Shown here: piece by piece, positions 9,320 to 18,042 of the stretch | Position numbering within the stretch: the first letter of the stretch is position 1 | How the letters are laid out: each line of letters starts with the position of its first letter | Assembly: GCA_003354135.1 (NCBI GenBank) | Contig: PIVK01000020.1 | Location: 1 to 50,994, forward strand | Source of the DNA: Rhodospirillales bacterium | GTDB lineage: Bacteria; Pseudomonadota; Alphaproteobacteria; Rhodospirillales; GLO-3 | Direction of reading: 5' to 3' | DNA: 50,994 nucleotides | Notes under the pieces: model-generated | Told to the model about the DNA's origin: nothing | Databases searched by the model: none | Seen by the model: the letters and a program-made list of their open reading frames with translations, nothing else | Translations under genes and position numbers: made by a program

Positions 9320-9858
9320 TTGATCAGCTTGCTCACATCCTTGAATTCGGGGGTGGCGGCCTGGCGCAGCCATTCGAAGAGTACCATTTCCGTGGTGACG
9401 ATGGAGGCCCCGGCGTCGCGCAGGCGTTCCAGCCCCGCCCGGTGATTGGCCTGCGTGCGGCTTGAGACGGCGTCCTCGACCACGAAGACCCGGACGTCCC
9501 GTTCAATGAGGTCGAGCGTGGTCTGGGTGACGCAGACATGGGCCTCGATGCCCGACACTATGGCCTGGGTCCGTCCCAGCTCGCCGAACTTGAGCGCATA
9601 GCCCGCGTCGCCCATGCAGGAGAAATGGATCTTGTCGATGGCCACCTGGCCCTCCATCATCTCCACGATCTCCGGCACCGTGGGCCCGAGGCCCTTGCGG
9701 TACTGCTCCGAGACCAGGGTCGGAACGGCCAGGCGCTGCGCCGCCTGCATCAGGGTGCGGGTGTTGGTGATTACCCGGTCGATCCCGTGGATGGTGGGAA
9801 CGAACTTGTCCTGGATGTCGATCACCAGGAGTGCCGAAAGATCCGCCTTCATCATCAT
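9316..9858 (-). CDS. Isochorismatase-family cysteine hydrolase
   Basis: The 180-aa protein belongs to the isochorismatase-like fold (YcaC subtype). The catalytic triad is visible as Asp14 (LLVIDIQDKF), Lys76 (AIDKIHFSC) and Cys109 (GIEAHVCVTQT); the cis-peptide region before the Cys is also typical. Members hydrolyse amides or isochorismate, and the substrate is unknown here. The start is one of three consecutive ATG codons (MMMK), with AGGAG about 9 bases upstream of the first. It is the first gene of the operon leading to the hydrolase and gamma-CA. Confidence 0.88.
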   Translation of the reverse strand: MMMKADLSALLVIDIQDKFVPTIHGIDRVITNTRTLMQAAQRLAVPTLVSEQYRKGLGPTVPEIVEMMEGQVAIDKIHFSCMGDAGYALKFGELGRTQAIVSGIEAHVCVTQTTLDLIERDVRVFVVEDAVSSRTQANHRAGLERLRDAGASIVTTEMVLFEWLRQAATPEFKDVSKLIK

Positions 9859-9928
9859 CTATTGCATCTCCTTTGCCGAAAACGGGGCTCAGGGTAGCGC
9901 AGGCACGGCGCCCGGCCAAGACCAGCCA

Positions 9929-9956
9929 TTGACATGGGGCGTGATAAGCCTAATAT
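9929..9956 (+). promoter_or_regulatory. Predicted sigma-70 promoter of the RNA helicase gene
   Basis: TTGACA (9929-9934) and TAATAT (9951-9956) are separated by 16 bases and lie about 70 bases before the helicase start. Both boxes are close to consensus, and the position in a divergent intergenic region is right. Confidence 0.6.
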
Positions 9957-10024
9957 CGCGCAGCGTTTTTAGAAACCATGGAACCGATCGACACTGAAAT
10001 GTCGGCGGTCGCAGTTTTTTCCGA

Positions 10025-11458
10025 ATGAGCTTTGTTGAACTAGGACTGAGTGACGAGCTCCTGAAAGCCGTCACCGAGGCGGGATACACCGAGCCTACCC
10101 CGATTCAGGCTCAGGCTATCCCGACCATATTCATGGGGCGCGACGTCCTGGGCTGTGCTCAGACGGGAACCGGCAAGACGGCTGGGTTCACACTGCCCAT
10201 GATCGACATTTTGGCCCAGGGCCGGGCCAAGGCGCGAATGCCCCGTTCCCTGATACTGGAGCCGACCCGTGAACTGGCGGCCCAGGTGGCCGAGAGTTTC
10301 GATAAGTACGGCAAGCATCACAAGCTGTCCAAGGTGTTGCTGATTGGCGGTGAGTCCATGGGCAAGCAGATCGCGGCCATGGACCGGGGCGTGGACGTGC
10401 TGATTGCCACGCCTGGGCGGCTCTTGGATCTTTTCGATCGCGGGCGGCTGCTGCTCACCGGCGTCAAGATCCTGGTCATCGACGAGGCGGACCGGATGTT
10501 GGATATGGGCTTCATCCCCGACGTCGAGCGCATCGTCAAGCTGCTATCGCCGATCCGGCAGACCTTGTTTTTTTCGGCCACCATGCCGTCCGAGATCCGC
10601 AAGCTGGCCGACGCCTTCCTCATGAACCCGAAAGAGATTTCGGTCGCGTCGCCGTCCTTGGCCGCCGAGACGGTCGAGCAGTTCATGGTCGCGGTCAAAC
10701 ACGGTGGATGCAGCGGCACCCAGGGCGGCATGCGGGAGAAGCGGGCCACGCTCAGGTCCCTGCTCAAGCGCGAGGACCCAGTCTCGGCCATCATCTTCTG
10801 CAACCGCAAGCGGGATGTGGACGTGGTGGCCCGGTCCTTGAAACGCCATGGATTTGATGCCGCCCAACTCCATGGCGACATGGCCCAGCCGGCTCGTATG
10901 GAGGTTTTGAGGCGCTTCAAGAACTCCGAAGTGAAGCTGTTGGTTTGCTCCGACGTGGCGGCGCGGGGGCTCGATATCCTGGCGGTAAGTCACGTCTTCA
11001 ACTTCGACATCCCGACCCATTCGGAGGACTACGTGCACCGCATCGGGCGCACGGGCCGGGCCGGACGCAAGGGCCGCGCGATTTCCATTTCCGTCCCCGA
11101 GGACGGCAAGTACGTGGCCGGCATCGAACGGCTGCTGGGCGGCAAGATTCCGCCCCTGCACCTGGACGGTGTGGTCGAGAGCAAGATTGACAACTCGGCG
11201 GTTGCCGCAGAGCAAAGAGGTCCCCGCGACCGTGGGAAGCAGAAGGAAGAGAAGGAGACGCAAGTAAAGTCCGAAACCGCGGCGGGCGAGGTCCACAAGC
11301 GCGGACGCAGGGAAAACCCCGAAGGTAGGAACGAGAAGACGGCGGTCGGCATGGGCGGACGCAGGGAAAACCCCGAAGGTGGGAACGAGAAGACTGCGGT
11401 CGGCATGGGCGACCACATGCCAGCGTTCATGCAGCGGAAGGTCAAATCTCTCAAGTAA
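10025..11458 (+). CDS. rhlE: RhlE-type DEAD-box RNA helicase
   Basis: This ATP-dependent RNA-unwinding enzyme (477 aa) shows every DEAD-box motif in order: Q motif (GYTEPTPIQAQAIP), AQTGTGKTAGF, PTRELAAQ, TPGRLLDLFDRG, VIDEADRMLDMGF, SATMP, then FCNRKRDVD, SDVAARGLDI and HRIGRTGRAGRKG. A short Gly/Cys insertion (HGGCSGTQGGM) sits at the domain junction. After about residue 385 the tail is basic and low complexity and contains an 18-residue duplication. The role is likely ribosome assembly or RNA turnover in the cold, as for RhlE relatives (established for the family, not for this gene). The ribosome site before ATG 10025 is weak. Confidence 0.93.
   Translation: MSFVELGLSDELLKAVTEAGYTEPTPIQAQAIPTIFMGRDVLGCAQTGTGKTAGFTLPMIDILAQGRAKARMPRSLILEPTRELAAQVAESFDKYGKHHKLSKVLLIGGESMGKQIAAMDRGVDVLIATPGRLLDLFDRGRLLLTGVKILVIDEADRMLDMGFIPDVERIVKLLSPIRQTLFFSATMPSEIRKLADAFLMNPKEISVASPSLAAETVEQFMVAVKHGGCSGTQGGMREKRATLRSLLKREDPVSAIIFCNRKRDVDVVARSLKRHGFDAAQLHGDMAQPARMEVLRRFKNSEVKLLVCSDVAARGLDILAVSHVFNFDIPTHSEDYVHRIGRTGRAGRKGRAISISVPEDGKYVAGIERLLGGKIPPLHLDGVVESKIDNSAVAAEQRGPRDRGKQKEEKETQVKSETAAGEVHKRGRRENPEGRNEKTAVGMGGRRENPEGGNEKTAVGMGDHMPAFMQRKVKSLK
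11303..11410 (+). repeat. In-gene tandem duplication, 54-bp unit x2
   Basis: Two consecutive 54-bp copies (11303-11356 and 11357-11410) in the helicase tail encode GRRENPEGxNEKTAVGMG twice and differ at only a few bases. The unit is a multiple of three, so the frame is kept. Confidence 0.9.
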
Positions 11459-11469
11459 CGAGGGGGGGG

Positions 11470-12234
11470 GTGGTGGACACATCCCAATTCGACGGTCAGA
11501 TCGACGAGGAATTCCTCGGCGAGGCCCGAGACACGCTTTCCGGGTTCTCCATCCTGGTCAACAACATGCGTTCCGGTGCCCAGGATATGGAAGATGGCCT
11601 CGCCATCATGGCCCGCGAGTGCAGCCACCTGCGTCAGCTCGCCCATTGGGCCAACCAACCCCTGATCGACCTCACCGTCCGGCGCATGGAGTCCTATGTC
11701 GAGGCGATGACCGACCTGATGCCATCACATTTAAGCGACATGGAGGTCTTTGTCTTCGTCCTGGAGAGCATCCTTGAAGGCGAGATCGACACCAAGACCG
11801 ACGAAGGCGAGTTCGTCCGCTCGCTCCCCGTGCCGCGGCCCGCGGACCTGTCGGACCTGGAGCATCTGGACATCGAGATCCTCCTGGTCGAGCCCCAGGA
11901 CATCTCGGCCCGCATCTTCGAGCGCGAGCTGCAATCTGGCGGTTACCGGGTGATCCGGACCAACCGCTCGTTCGAGGCCCTGGAACTGGGTGTGCGCACC
12001 AAGCCGGACATGTTCATCTGCGCGCAGGTGCTGGACGAGCTGTCGGGCGTCGACCTTTGCCGCGCGTTGGGAGCCATCGAGCGGACCGAGAACATTCCCT
12101 TCGCGCTCCTGACCAGCTATACGTCTGGGCACCCGGCACTCGAGGGCTTGCCTAAGTCTGCCGCCATCATCCAGAAGAGCGGTAACTTCGGCGACGACCT
12201 GGCGTCCGCCTTCCAGCGCTTCCGGATTACCTGA
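11470..12234 (+). CDS. Unidentified protein with a degenerate receiver domain
   Basis: The 254-aa product has an all-helical N-terminal half (about residues 5-110; EEFLGEARDTLSGFSILVNN, ARECSHLRQLAHWA) that resembles a phosphotransfer or dimerisation bundle but has no clear active His motif. The C-terminal half (about residues 133-250; IEILLVEPQDISARIFEREL, then KPDMFICAQVLDELSGVDLC) has the fold pattern of a response-regulator receiver. The acidic pocket is altered: the usual Asp pair reads EP and the phospho-accepting Asp position reads Ala/Gln. It is thus probably a non-phosphorylated pseudo-receiver. The start is GTG 11470 or 11473 after a G-run acting as ribosome site, 11 bases downstream of the helicase gene. 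Confidence 0.7.
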   Translation: MVDTSQFDGQIDEEFLGEARDTLSGFSILVNNMRSGAQDMEDGLAIMARECSHLRQLAHWANQPLIDLTVRRMESYVEAMTDLMPSHLSDMEVFVFVLESILEGEIDTKTDEGEFVRSLPVPRPADLSDLEHLDIEILLVEPQDISARIFERELQSGGYRVIRTNRSFEALELGVRTKPDMFICAQVLDELSGVDLCRALGAIERTENIPFALLTSYTSGHPALEGLPKSAAIIQKSGNFGDDLASAFQRFRIT

Positions 12235-12359
12235 GGCCTCACTGCCGCCGGGACGTGCCCCACCACCACATAATCGTTGATGACTGCCGTGTTGGCAGGA
12301 GCGGAATGGACCGCGAGGAACAGGACCAGAGCGGACGGATACTCTAAAGGTTTCGTGCT

Positions 12360-13496
12360 TTAGATATAGTGCTCTTCCATGGGAAGAAAACCGTTAAACC
12401 GCTGCGAGGCGTAGGGCGCCGTGTAGGCCCCGGCGGCGATCAGGTCGACCGAGTCGCCGGTCTGCAACGCCAGCGGCAGGGTGTAGCCCGCCTTCTCGTA
12501 GAGGATATCCGCCCCATCGCAGGTCGGCCCGGCGATGATCACCGGCCCCTCCGCCCCCCCATCGTGGCGGGTGCGGAGGGGGTAGCGGATGGCCTCGCCC
12601 TGGGTTTCGGCCAGGCCGCCAAACTTGCCGACGTCAAAATAGACCCAGCGTGGGGCCGCCGCGTCATGGGATTTCTTCGACACCAGTACCACCTCGGTAT
12701 GGATGACGCCGGCCTCGGCGACGACGGAGCGGCCGGGCTCCATGATCAGGTCGGGGAGGGTGTTGCCGAAATGGCGGCGGACCGAGTTCAGGATCACCTC
12801 GGCGTAGGTGTCGATTTCGGGTAGCCTGTCGTCGCGATAGCGTGCCGGCAGCCCGCCGCCGATGTTGAGCATCTTGAGCTCCACGCCCGCTTCGCGGAGG
12901 TCGGAGAACACCATTGCCGTCCGCCCGATGGCGAGGTCCCACTGCTGGGGATCCGTCTGCTGCGAGCCGACGTGGAAGGAGACGCCCTGGGCGTCGAGTC
13001 CCCGATTGCGCGCATCGACGAGCAGGTCACGCGCCATGTCGAGCGAACAACCGAATTTATGTGACAGCGGCCAGTCGGCACCCTCGTTCCCCACCAGGAT
13101 GCGGCAGTAGACCTTGGCTCCCGGCGCATGGGCCGCCAGTTTATCCAACTCACCCTCGGAATCGAAAGCGAAGAGGCTGACCCCCTCCTGATGGGCCCTG
13201 GCGATGTCGCGGGCCTTCTTCACCGTGTTGCCATAAGAGATGTCGCTGGGCTTGGTGCCGGCGTCCAGGCAGATCTGGATCTCCTCGAAACTGGCGGCGT
13301 CGAAGGCGGAGCCGAGGCCGACCAGGGTCTTCAGCACCGGGGCTCCGGGATTGGCTTTGACGGCGTAATAGATGCGCGCGGTCGGGAGGGCACGGGCCAG
13401 TTTTTCGTAGTTGGCCGCCACCACGTCCAGGTCCACCACCAGGCACGGCGTGCCGGGGGCTTTCTCTGCCAGGAACCGTTCGATCTTAGGGGTCAT
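12360..13496 (-). CDS. Type III (PLP, alanine-racemase fold) ornithine/lysine decarboxylase
   Basis: The 378-aa enzyme matches the eukaryotic-type ornithine decarboxylase group: the PLP Lys is Lys47 in YYAVKANPG, HVGSQ and GGGLPARY bind cofactor phosphate, EPGRSVVAEAG is present, and the second-subunit Cys lies in GPTCDGAD near residue 320. It would make putrescine (or cadaverine) in polyamine synthesis. Which amino acid is preferred depends on the specificity helix (FDVGKFGGLAE here) and cannot be settled by eye. The length and both ends look complete. It is transcribed leftward after the 126-aa unknown gene. Confidence 0.88.
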   Translation of the reverse strand: MTPKIERFLAEKAPGTPCLVVDLDVVAANYEKLARALPTARIYYAVKANPGAPVLKTLVGLGSAFDAASFEEIQICLDAGTKPSDISYGNTVKKARDIARAHQEGVSLFAFDSEGELDKLAAHAPGAKVYCRILVGNEGADWPLSHKFGCSLDMARDLLVDARNRGLDAQGVSFHVGSQQTDPQQWDLAIGRTAMVFSDLREAGVELKMLNIGGGLPARYRDDRLPEIDTYAEVILNSVRRHFGNTLPDLIMEPGRSVVAEAGVIHTEVVLVSKKSHDAAAPRWVYFDVGKFGGLAETQGEAIRYPLRTRHDGGAEGPVIIAGPTCDGADILYEKAGYTLPLALQTGDSVDLIAAGAYTAPYASQRFNGFLPMEEHYI

Positions 13497-13548
13497 TTCC
13501 TGTCTCGCTCACCCCGTCGGAAGCAAGGCGTTATACGCGTTTGGGCTG

Positions 13549-13577
13549 AAAAGGAAAGAGGTTTTTCGCCTCTCCTA
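13549..13577 (-). terminator. Possible weak terminator after the 126-aa gene
   Basis: Read on the minus strand, AGGAGAGG and CCTCTTTCCT can pair around CGAAAAA and are followed by TTTTC. The arm begins at the gene's stop codon. One bulge and a short T-run make this a weak call. Confidence 0.3.
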
Positions 13578-13955
13578 GGGTGTCCGGCCTGGCTCCAGTT
13601 CGATGGCAATCTTCAGACGCTTGACGTCGGCCATGCCCTTCTCCGTCTCCACGGCGAGCAGGCCTTCGGCGAACTCCATGGGGAAGACGGCTCGGGCCAG
13701 TTGGCGGCCCATGCCGGGCGCCCCCTCGGTAACGAAATTCCCAAGCGGAGCGTCGGTCTGCACCAGGAAGATCTTGGTCAGGTCCTCGGCGCTGAAATAA
13801 CTTCCATTGGAACGGGCGAAGATGGTCGCCTTCTCCTTCTCGCGCCCGTAAAGCTCCTCCACCCCCTCGACCGGTTTGAGACCCTTGCCGCCGGGGCCGT
13901 AGAATTCCATGTCGATACCGACGTGTTTGAGGACGAAGCCTTCATGTTCGATCAT
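13575..13955 (-). CDS. Conserved-looking protein of unknown function, 126 aa
   Basis: The product begins MIEHEGFVLKHVGIDMEFYG and contains EGVEELYGREKEKATIFARS, APGMGRQLARAVFPMEFAEG and LKIAIELEPGRTP. No signal peptide, membrane segment or metal motif is visible, and I do not recognise the family. Codon use and GC3 match the neighbours and the reading frame is clean, so it is probably real. It begins about 15 bases after thiSG and ends before the decarboxylase, on the same strand, so the three may be one transcription unit. A GGAGCG-type ribosome site precedes the ATG. Confidence 0.65.
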   Translation of the reverse strand: MIEHEGFVLKHVGIDMEFYGPGGKGLKPVEGVEELYGREKEKATIFARSNGSYFSAEDLTKIFLVQTDAPLGNFVTEGAPGMGRQLARAVFPMEFAEGLLAVETEKGMADVKRLKIAIELEPGRTP

Positions 13956-13970
13956 TGACGCTCCTTTTCC

Positions 13971-14951
13971 TCAGATGAGGCCGGCCAGCGGCGAACTGGG
14001 ATCGGCGTAGCGTTTTTTAGGCATGCGTCCCGCGAGGTAGGCTAGGCGTCCCGCCTCGACCGCCAGCTTCATGGCGCGGGCCATCTTGATCGGGTCCTCA
14101 GCCTTGGCGATGGCGGTGTTCATCAGTACCCCGTCGCAGCCCAGTTCCATGGCCACCGCGGCGTCCGACGCGGTGCCGACGCCGGCGTCCACCAGAACCG
14201 GCACCGAGATGCTTTCCTTGATCAGCGCGATGTTGATCGGATTCATAATGCCGAGCCCCGAGCCGATCAGAGAGCCCAGCGGCATGATGGCAACGCAGCC
14301 CATGTCCTCGAGCCGCTTCGCGGCGATGGGGTCGTCGTTGCAATAGACCATGACCTTGAAACCCTCATTGATCAGGGTCTCTGCGGCGGAGATGGTCTCG
14401 GGCATGTTGGGATAAAGCGTCTTCTGGTCGCCAAGGACCTCTAGCTTGACCAGGTCCCAACCTCCGGCCTCGCGGGCCAGCCTGAGGGTGCGCACTGCCT
14501 CGTCGGCGGTGAAACAGCCGGCGGTGTTGGGGAGGTAGGTGTAGGTCTTGGGATCCACGTAATCGACCAACATGGGTTGGCCCGGGTCGGTGACGTTGAC
14601 CCGACGCACGGCCACGGTGACGATTTCGGCCCCCGAGGCCCCGATGGCCCGGGCCGTCTCCTCGAAGTCCTTGTATTTGCCGGTGCCGACCAAGAGGCGT
14701 GACCAGTATTGCTTGCCCGCCACCTCGAAGCCGTCGCCGGCGTCCGCCGCCGCCCCGCCGCCGATGAAATGGACGATCTCCAGCTTATCGCCGTCGCCTA
14801 CCGGGACCTCGGCGTACTGGGACTTGGGCACGATCTCGAGGTTGCGCTCGACCGCCACCTTGCGGGCGTCGAGGCCGATCCTGGACAACAGTTTCTCGAC
14901 GGTCAGCGCTTCGTCGAAGGTGCGCTCTTCGCCATTGATGGTGACATGCAT
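13971..14951 (-). CDS. thiG: Fused ThiS-ThiG, thiazole synthase with its sulfur carrier
   Basis: The 326-aa protein joins ThiS (about residues 1-66: [20 protein letters not shown] ... IVHFIGGG, containing the ThiS-type diglycine) to ThiG (from about residue 75: [19 protein letters not shown]). ThiG blocks [39 protein letters not shown] and [12 protein letters not shown] are intact. The enzyme makes the thiazole ring of thiamin from deoxyxylulose phosphate and sulfur on ThiS. In a fusion the ThiS diglycine is not a free C-terminus, so how sulfur is loaded is an open question. The start at 14951 (MHVTING) is the family start; a 41-codon longer frame is rejected. No TPP riboswitch was recognised upstream. 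Confidence 0.92.
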   Translation of the reverse strand: MHVTINGEERTFDEALTVEKLLSRIGLDARKVAVERNLEIVPKSQYAEVPVGDGDKLEIVHFIGGGAAADAGDGFEVAGKQYWSRLLVGTGKYKDFEETARAIGASGAEIVTVAVRRVNVTDPGQPMLVDYVDPKTYTYLPNTAGCFTADEAVRTLRLAREAGGWDLVKLEVLGDQKTLYPNMPETISAAETLINEGFKVMVYCNDDPIAAKRLEDMGCVAIMPLGSLIGSGLGIMNPINIALIKESISVPVLVDAGVGTASDAAVAMELGCDGVLMNTAIAKAEDPIKMARAMKLAVEAGRLAYLAGRMPKKRYADPSSPLAGLI

Positions 14952-15210
14952 GGCCGTATCTTCACTCTTAATTGGGTGCCGGGCCGCCGGGAGGCGGAGG
15001 ACCCAATATGGAGCCAGGCGCCCCGGCTTGCAACCCGGCTTAAGAACTCCATTTTTTCCGTATCCACCTTTCACCGCTTGCGAAGCGCGTTTGGCTTTAA
15101 TCCATTCTCAATGGCACATCGGTTCCGGGCGGTTGCGTAATGAGGCACCTCGCCAGTGCGTGCCGAGGAGAACGTCATCCGGTGGCGTGACCAATTTACA
15201 GAACCGGCAA

Positions 15211-15640
15211 GCGGCTTGCCTTGTCCCCTACCGGGACTGCAATATCCGTTTCGGCATCCTGGTGGTGGAACAGGAAACGGGCTCGCCCTTCAACCAGGGG
15301 GTCCTTGAATAACATCGGCTTCTCCCTGACCGCCGAGAGCGATTGTCACTGCTTCCACGATGTGGACTACCTGCCTCTCTGGGCCGACTACACCTATTTT
15401 CGGACCCCGACGCGGCTGATCTGGTACGGTATCGAGGCTCGCACCGTCGTGCTGGGCCGCTCCGAGCAGAGCGTGAGCAACAATCCGGACATCTTCTTCG
15501 GTGGCGTGGTTCTTCGGTGGCGTGGTATTGTTCCGGCGCGAGGACCTCCGGTGGGTCAACGGGGGCTCCAACCTCTACTGGGGATGGGGGGAGAACCAGG
15601 ACATGCGATACCCTGCGAGTTGGAGAGCCTGTTCCAGATT
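15211..15640 (+). pseudogene. Broken GT7-type (beta-1,4-galactosyltransferase-like) glycosyltransferase
   Basis: Three reading frames carry consecutive pieces of one family. Frame one gives CLVPYRD, then after an internal loss IRFGILVVEQETGSPFNQG. The next gives NNIGFSLTAESDCHCFHDVD, then YLPLWADYTYFRTPTRLIWYG and DIFFGGVVL. The last gives FRREDLRWVNGGSN, LYWGWGENQDMR. The DVD metal motif and the W-G-W-G-E-x-x-D block are those of galactosyltransferases (GT7). At least two frameshifts, one caused by a 16-bp duplication, and a missing stretch after PYRD disable it. It directly precedes the OGT-like gene, suggesting a former two-gene glycosylation unit. Confidence 0.8.
15494..15525. repeat. Perfect 16-bp tandem duplication that breaks the GT7 frame
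   Basis: TTCTTCGGTGGCGTGG occurs twice back to back (15494-15509, 15510-15525). A 16-bp insertion shifts the frame by one, exactly where the homology jumps from IFFGGVVL to FRREDL. Confidence 0.95.
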
Positions 15641-15738
15641 CTGCGCGACGAACGAATGCCCCTTCCAAAAACTACATGCAAGGTGGAAACCATGAGGAAG
15701 ATCGTGGTCCGGCTTCCCGCACCGGCTGGAGAGACTCT

Positions 15739-18006
15739 ATGAACCGCAAGGAACGCCGTAGTGCTGTCAAACGGGCCCGGAAGAGCGGGGGCCCTTTGTC
15801 ATCCCGGGCTGGGAGCACGGTGGCGCCGCTGCTTGACCAGGCGGCCGGCTTGGGCCAAACGGGGCGCTTTCGCGAGGCGGTCGGTCTATGCCGACAGGCC
15901 CTGGACCTGGAGCCTTCCCACCCCGGAGCCTATCACTTCCTTGGCCTGGGATTGATGGAATTGGACGAGATGGACGAAGCCGTCGTAGCGTTGCGGCGTA
16001 GCGTTGAACTCTTCCCCGACAGCGGGCACGTGTGGAACCACCTGGCTGCGGCCCTGTGCCGGAACGGCGATGCGGCCGGCGGGGTCGAGGCGGCGCAACG
16101 CGCTGTCGATTTGCAGCCCAAGTTTCCGGATGCCCGCTTCAATCTCGCCAAGGCCTACGAGGAGGTTGGCCGACTGGAAGAGACCGAAGCCGCCTATCGG
16201 CAAGTGACGGCCCTCTTTCCTGGCCATGTCCTGGCCTGGAACAACCTCGGCAACCTCCTGCAGAACTCGGGACGCCACGAGGAGGCGATCAAGGTTTATG
16301 ACCATGCGATCACCGCCAACCCAGGTGACGCCCAGACGCGCTTCAACCTGGCAACCGCCCTGATGCACCAGGGGCGGACGTCGGATGCCGAACGGGAATT
16401 CCGCGCCCTGCTCGCGGTCCAGCCGGCCCACGCCGACGCCCTCAACAACCTCGGCACGCTGCTCGATGAGCAGGAACGCTATCCCGAGGCCCGGGAGATG
16501 TTCGGAGAGGCGACCCGGATCCAGCCGGATCAAGTCGATGCGTGGTTCAACCTGGGCAATATCCACGACAAGGCCAATAACCTTCTTATGGCGGAGGACG
16601 CCTTGGGGCGGGCGCTGTCGCTCTCTCCCACAAATCCGCGTTATCTCTGCAGCCTCATCCAGATCAAGATGAAGGCCTGTGACTGGCGAGACCTCGATGG
16701 CCTGATCGTGCGCCTGAAGGGCATGGTTTCGGAGGGCACCCTGGGTGACGGGTCGAATGTGATTTCGCCGTTCTCCACCCTATCGCTTCCTTTCGACGAG
16801 CGGGAACAGCAACTGATCGCGCGCGCCCACGCCCGACAGGTGGCCGACAAGGCCAAGAAGACACCGAACCAGCCGGCATTCGAACACGCCCGGCCCGCAT
16901 CCAAAGAGCGACTGCGCATCGGATACCTGTCCGCCGATTTCCGGGAGCATCCGGTGGCCCATCTCGTGGCGGGAGTGTTCGATCTTCACGATCGGGAGCG
17001 TTTCGCCGTTCATGGTTATTCCCTGTCCGTCGACGACGGCAGCACCTGCCGCCAGCGGATCGTCGAGGGCTGCGACGCCTTCATCGACCTGCACGGCCAG
17101 TCCTTCGCCGAGGCGGCGCGGTGTATCTATGCCGACGGCATCGACATCCTGGTCGACCTCACTGCCTACACCGCCCATGGCCGGCCTGAGATTCTGGCCT
17201 TGCGACCGGCACCGGTCCAGGTCAACTATCTCGGTTACCCCGGAACCATGGGGGCCGCTTTCGTCGACTACATTCTTGCCGACGAGACCGTGATTCCACC
17301 CGAGCAAGCGGCGTTCTACGACGAGACCGTCATTCGCCTTCCCCATTGTTATCAGGTCAACGACCACCGTCAGCCCATCCACCCCGACATCCCCAGGAGA
17401 TCCGACTGCGGTCTCCCCGACGGGGCTTTCGTGTATTGCTGCTTCAACAGCAATTACAAGCTCGAGCCGGAGGTCTTCGATACCTGGATGGAGATTCTGC
17501 AGGAAGTTCCCGACAGTGTACTGTGGTTGTTCAAGGGCAGTGACGTTGTTGCCGCCAACCTGCGGCGCGAGGTCGGAGCCCGGGGCGTTGACCCGGACCG
17601 GCTGGTCTTCGCCGAGCGCCAGCCCAACGACCGCCACCTCGCACGGCACCGGGTGGCGGACCTGTTTCTCGACACCTTCTTCTACGGCGCCCATACCACG
17701 GCCCGGGATGCCCTATGGGCCGGATTGCCGGTACTGACACGCATCGGAGACAGCTTCGCCCGCCGGGTGGGGGCCAGCTTGTTGAAAACCGTGGAACTGC
17801 CGGAACTCATCGCCAAAGATCGTGAGGAATATACGCGACTGGCCGTCGAACTGGCCGTTGACCGCGACCGCCTCGCCGCCCTCCGGGCTCGGTTGGCCCT
17901 GAGCCGGAACACCTCCCCTCTGTTTGATACGCCGGGTTTCGTTTACAATCTCGAAGAGACCTACGAACACATGTGGCGCGAATACAAAAGGACAAGCCAA
18001 CAATAG
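15739..18006 (+). CDS. TPR-containing O-GlcNAc-transferase-like (GT41/SPINDLY-type) protein
   Basis: The 755-aa protein has a short basic N-terminus (MNRKERRSAVKRARKSGG), about eight TPR helices-turn-helices (residues 35-310; e.g. AWNNLGNLLQNSGRHEEAIK) and a two-lobed GT41 catalytic region from about residue 390 (RLRIGYLSADFREHPVAHLV). In that region PVQVNYLGYPGTMG, VYCCFNSNYKLEPEVFDTWM with the conserved Lys, and DLFLDTFFYGAHTTARDALW match UDP-sugar sites. It would glycosylate proteins, perhaps flagellin or other surface proteins, from the cytosol; the acceptor is unknown. ATG 15739 fits the family. The open frame continues upstream through the GT7 remnant, but that part is not homologous. 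Confidence 0.88.
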   Translation: MNRKERRSAVKRARKSGGPLSSRAGSTVAPLLDQAAGLGQTGRFREAVGLCRQALDLEPSHPGAYHFLGLGLMELDEMDEAVVALRRSVELFPDSGHVWNHLAAALCRNGDAAGGVEAAQRAVDLQPKFPDARFNLAKAYEEVGRLEETEAAYRQVTALFPGHVLAWNNLGNLLQNSGRHEEAIKVYDHAITANPGDAQTRFNLATALMHQGRTSDAEREFRALLAVQPAHADALNNLGTLLDEQERYPEAREMFGEATRIQPDQVDAWFNLGNIHDKANNLLMAEDALGRALSLSPTNPRYLCSLIQIKMKACDWRDLDGLIVRLKGMVSEGTLGDGSNVISPFSTLSLPFDEREQQLIARAHARQVADKAKKTPNQPAFEHARPASKERLRIGYLSADFREHPVAHLVAGVFDLHDRERFAVHGYSLSVDDGSTCRQRIVEGCDAFIDLHGQSFAEAARCIYADGIDILVDLTAYTAHGRPEILALRPAPVQVNYLGYPGTMGAAFVDYILADETVIPPEQAAFYDETVIRLPHCYQVNDHRQPIHPDIPRRSDCGLPDGAFVYCCFNSNYKLEPEVFDTWMEILQEVPDSVLWLFKGSDVVAANLRREVGARGVDPDRLVFAERQPNDRHLARHRVADLFLDTFFYGAHTTARDALWAGLPVLTRIGDSFARRVGASLLKTVELPELIAKDREEYTRLAVELAVDRDRLAALRARLALSRNTSPLFDTPGFVYNLEETYEHMWREYKRTSQQ

Positions 18007-18042
18007 CGGCCATGCCCCGCCGGTCGGGGCAGGAGGGAACTT

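Noticed and set aside
14952-15210. TPP riboswitch before thiSG
   Set aside because: Looked for the conserved CTGAGA and ACCTG elements on the minus strand and did not find them.
15343-15738. 132-codon N-terminal extension of the OGT-like protein
   Set aside because: The extension runs through the broken GT7 gene in a wrong frame; the family start is at 15739.
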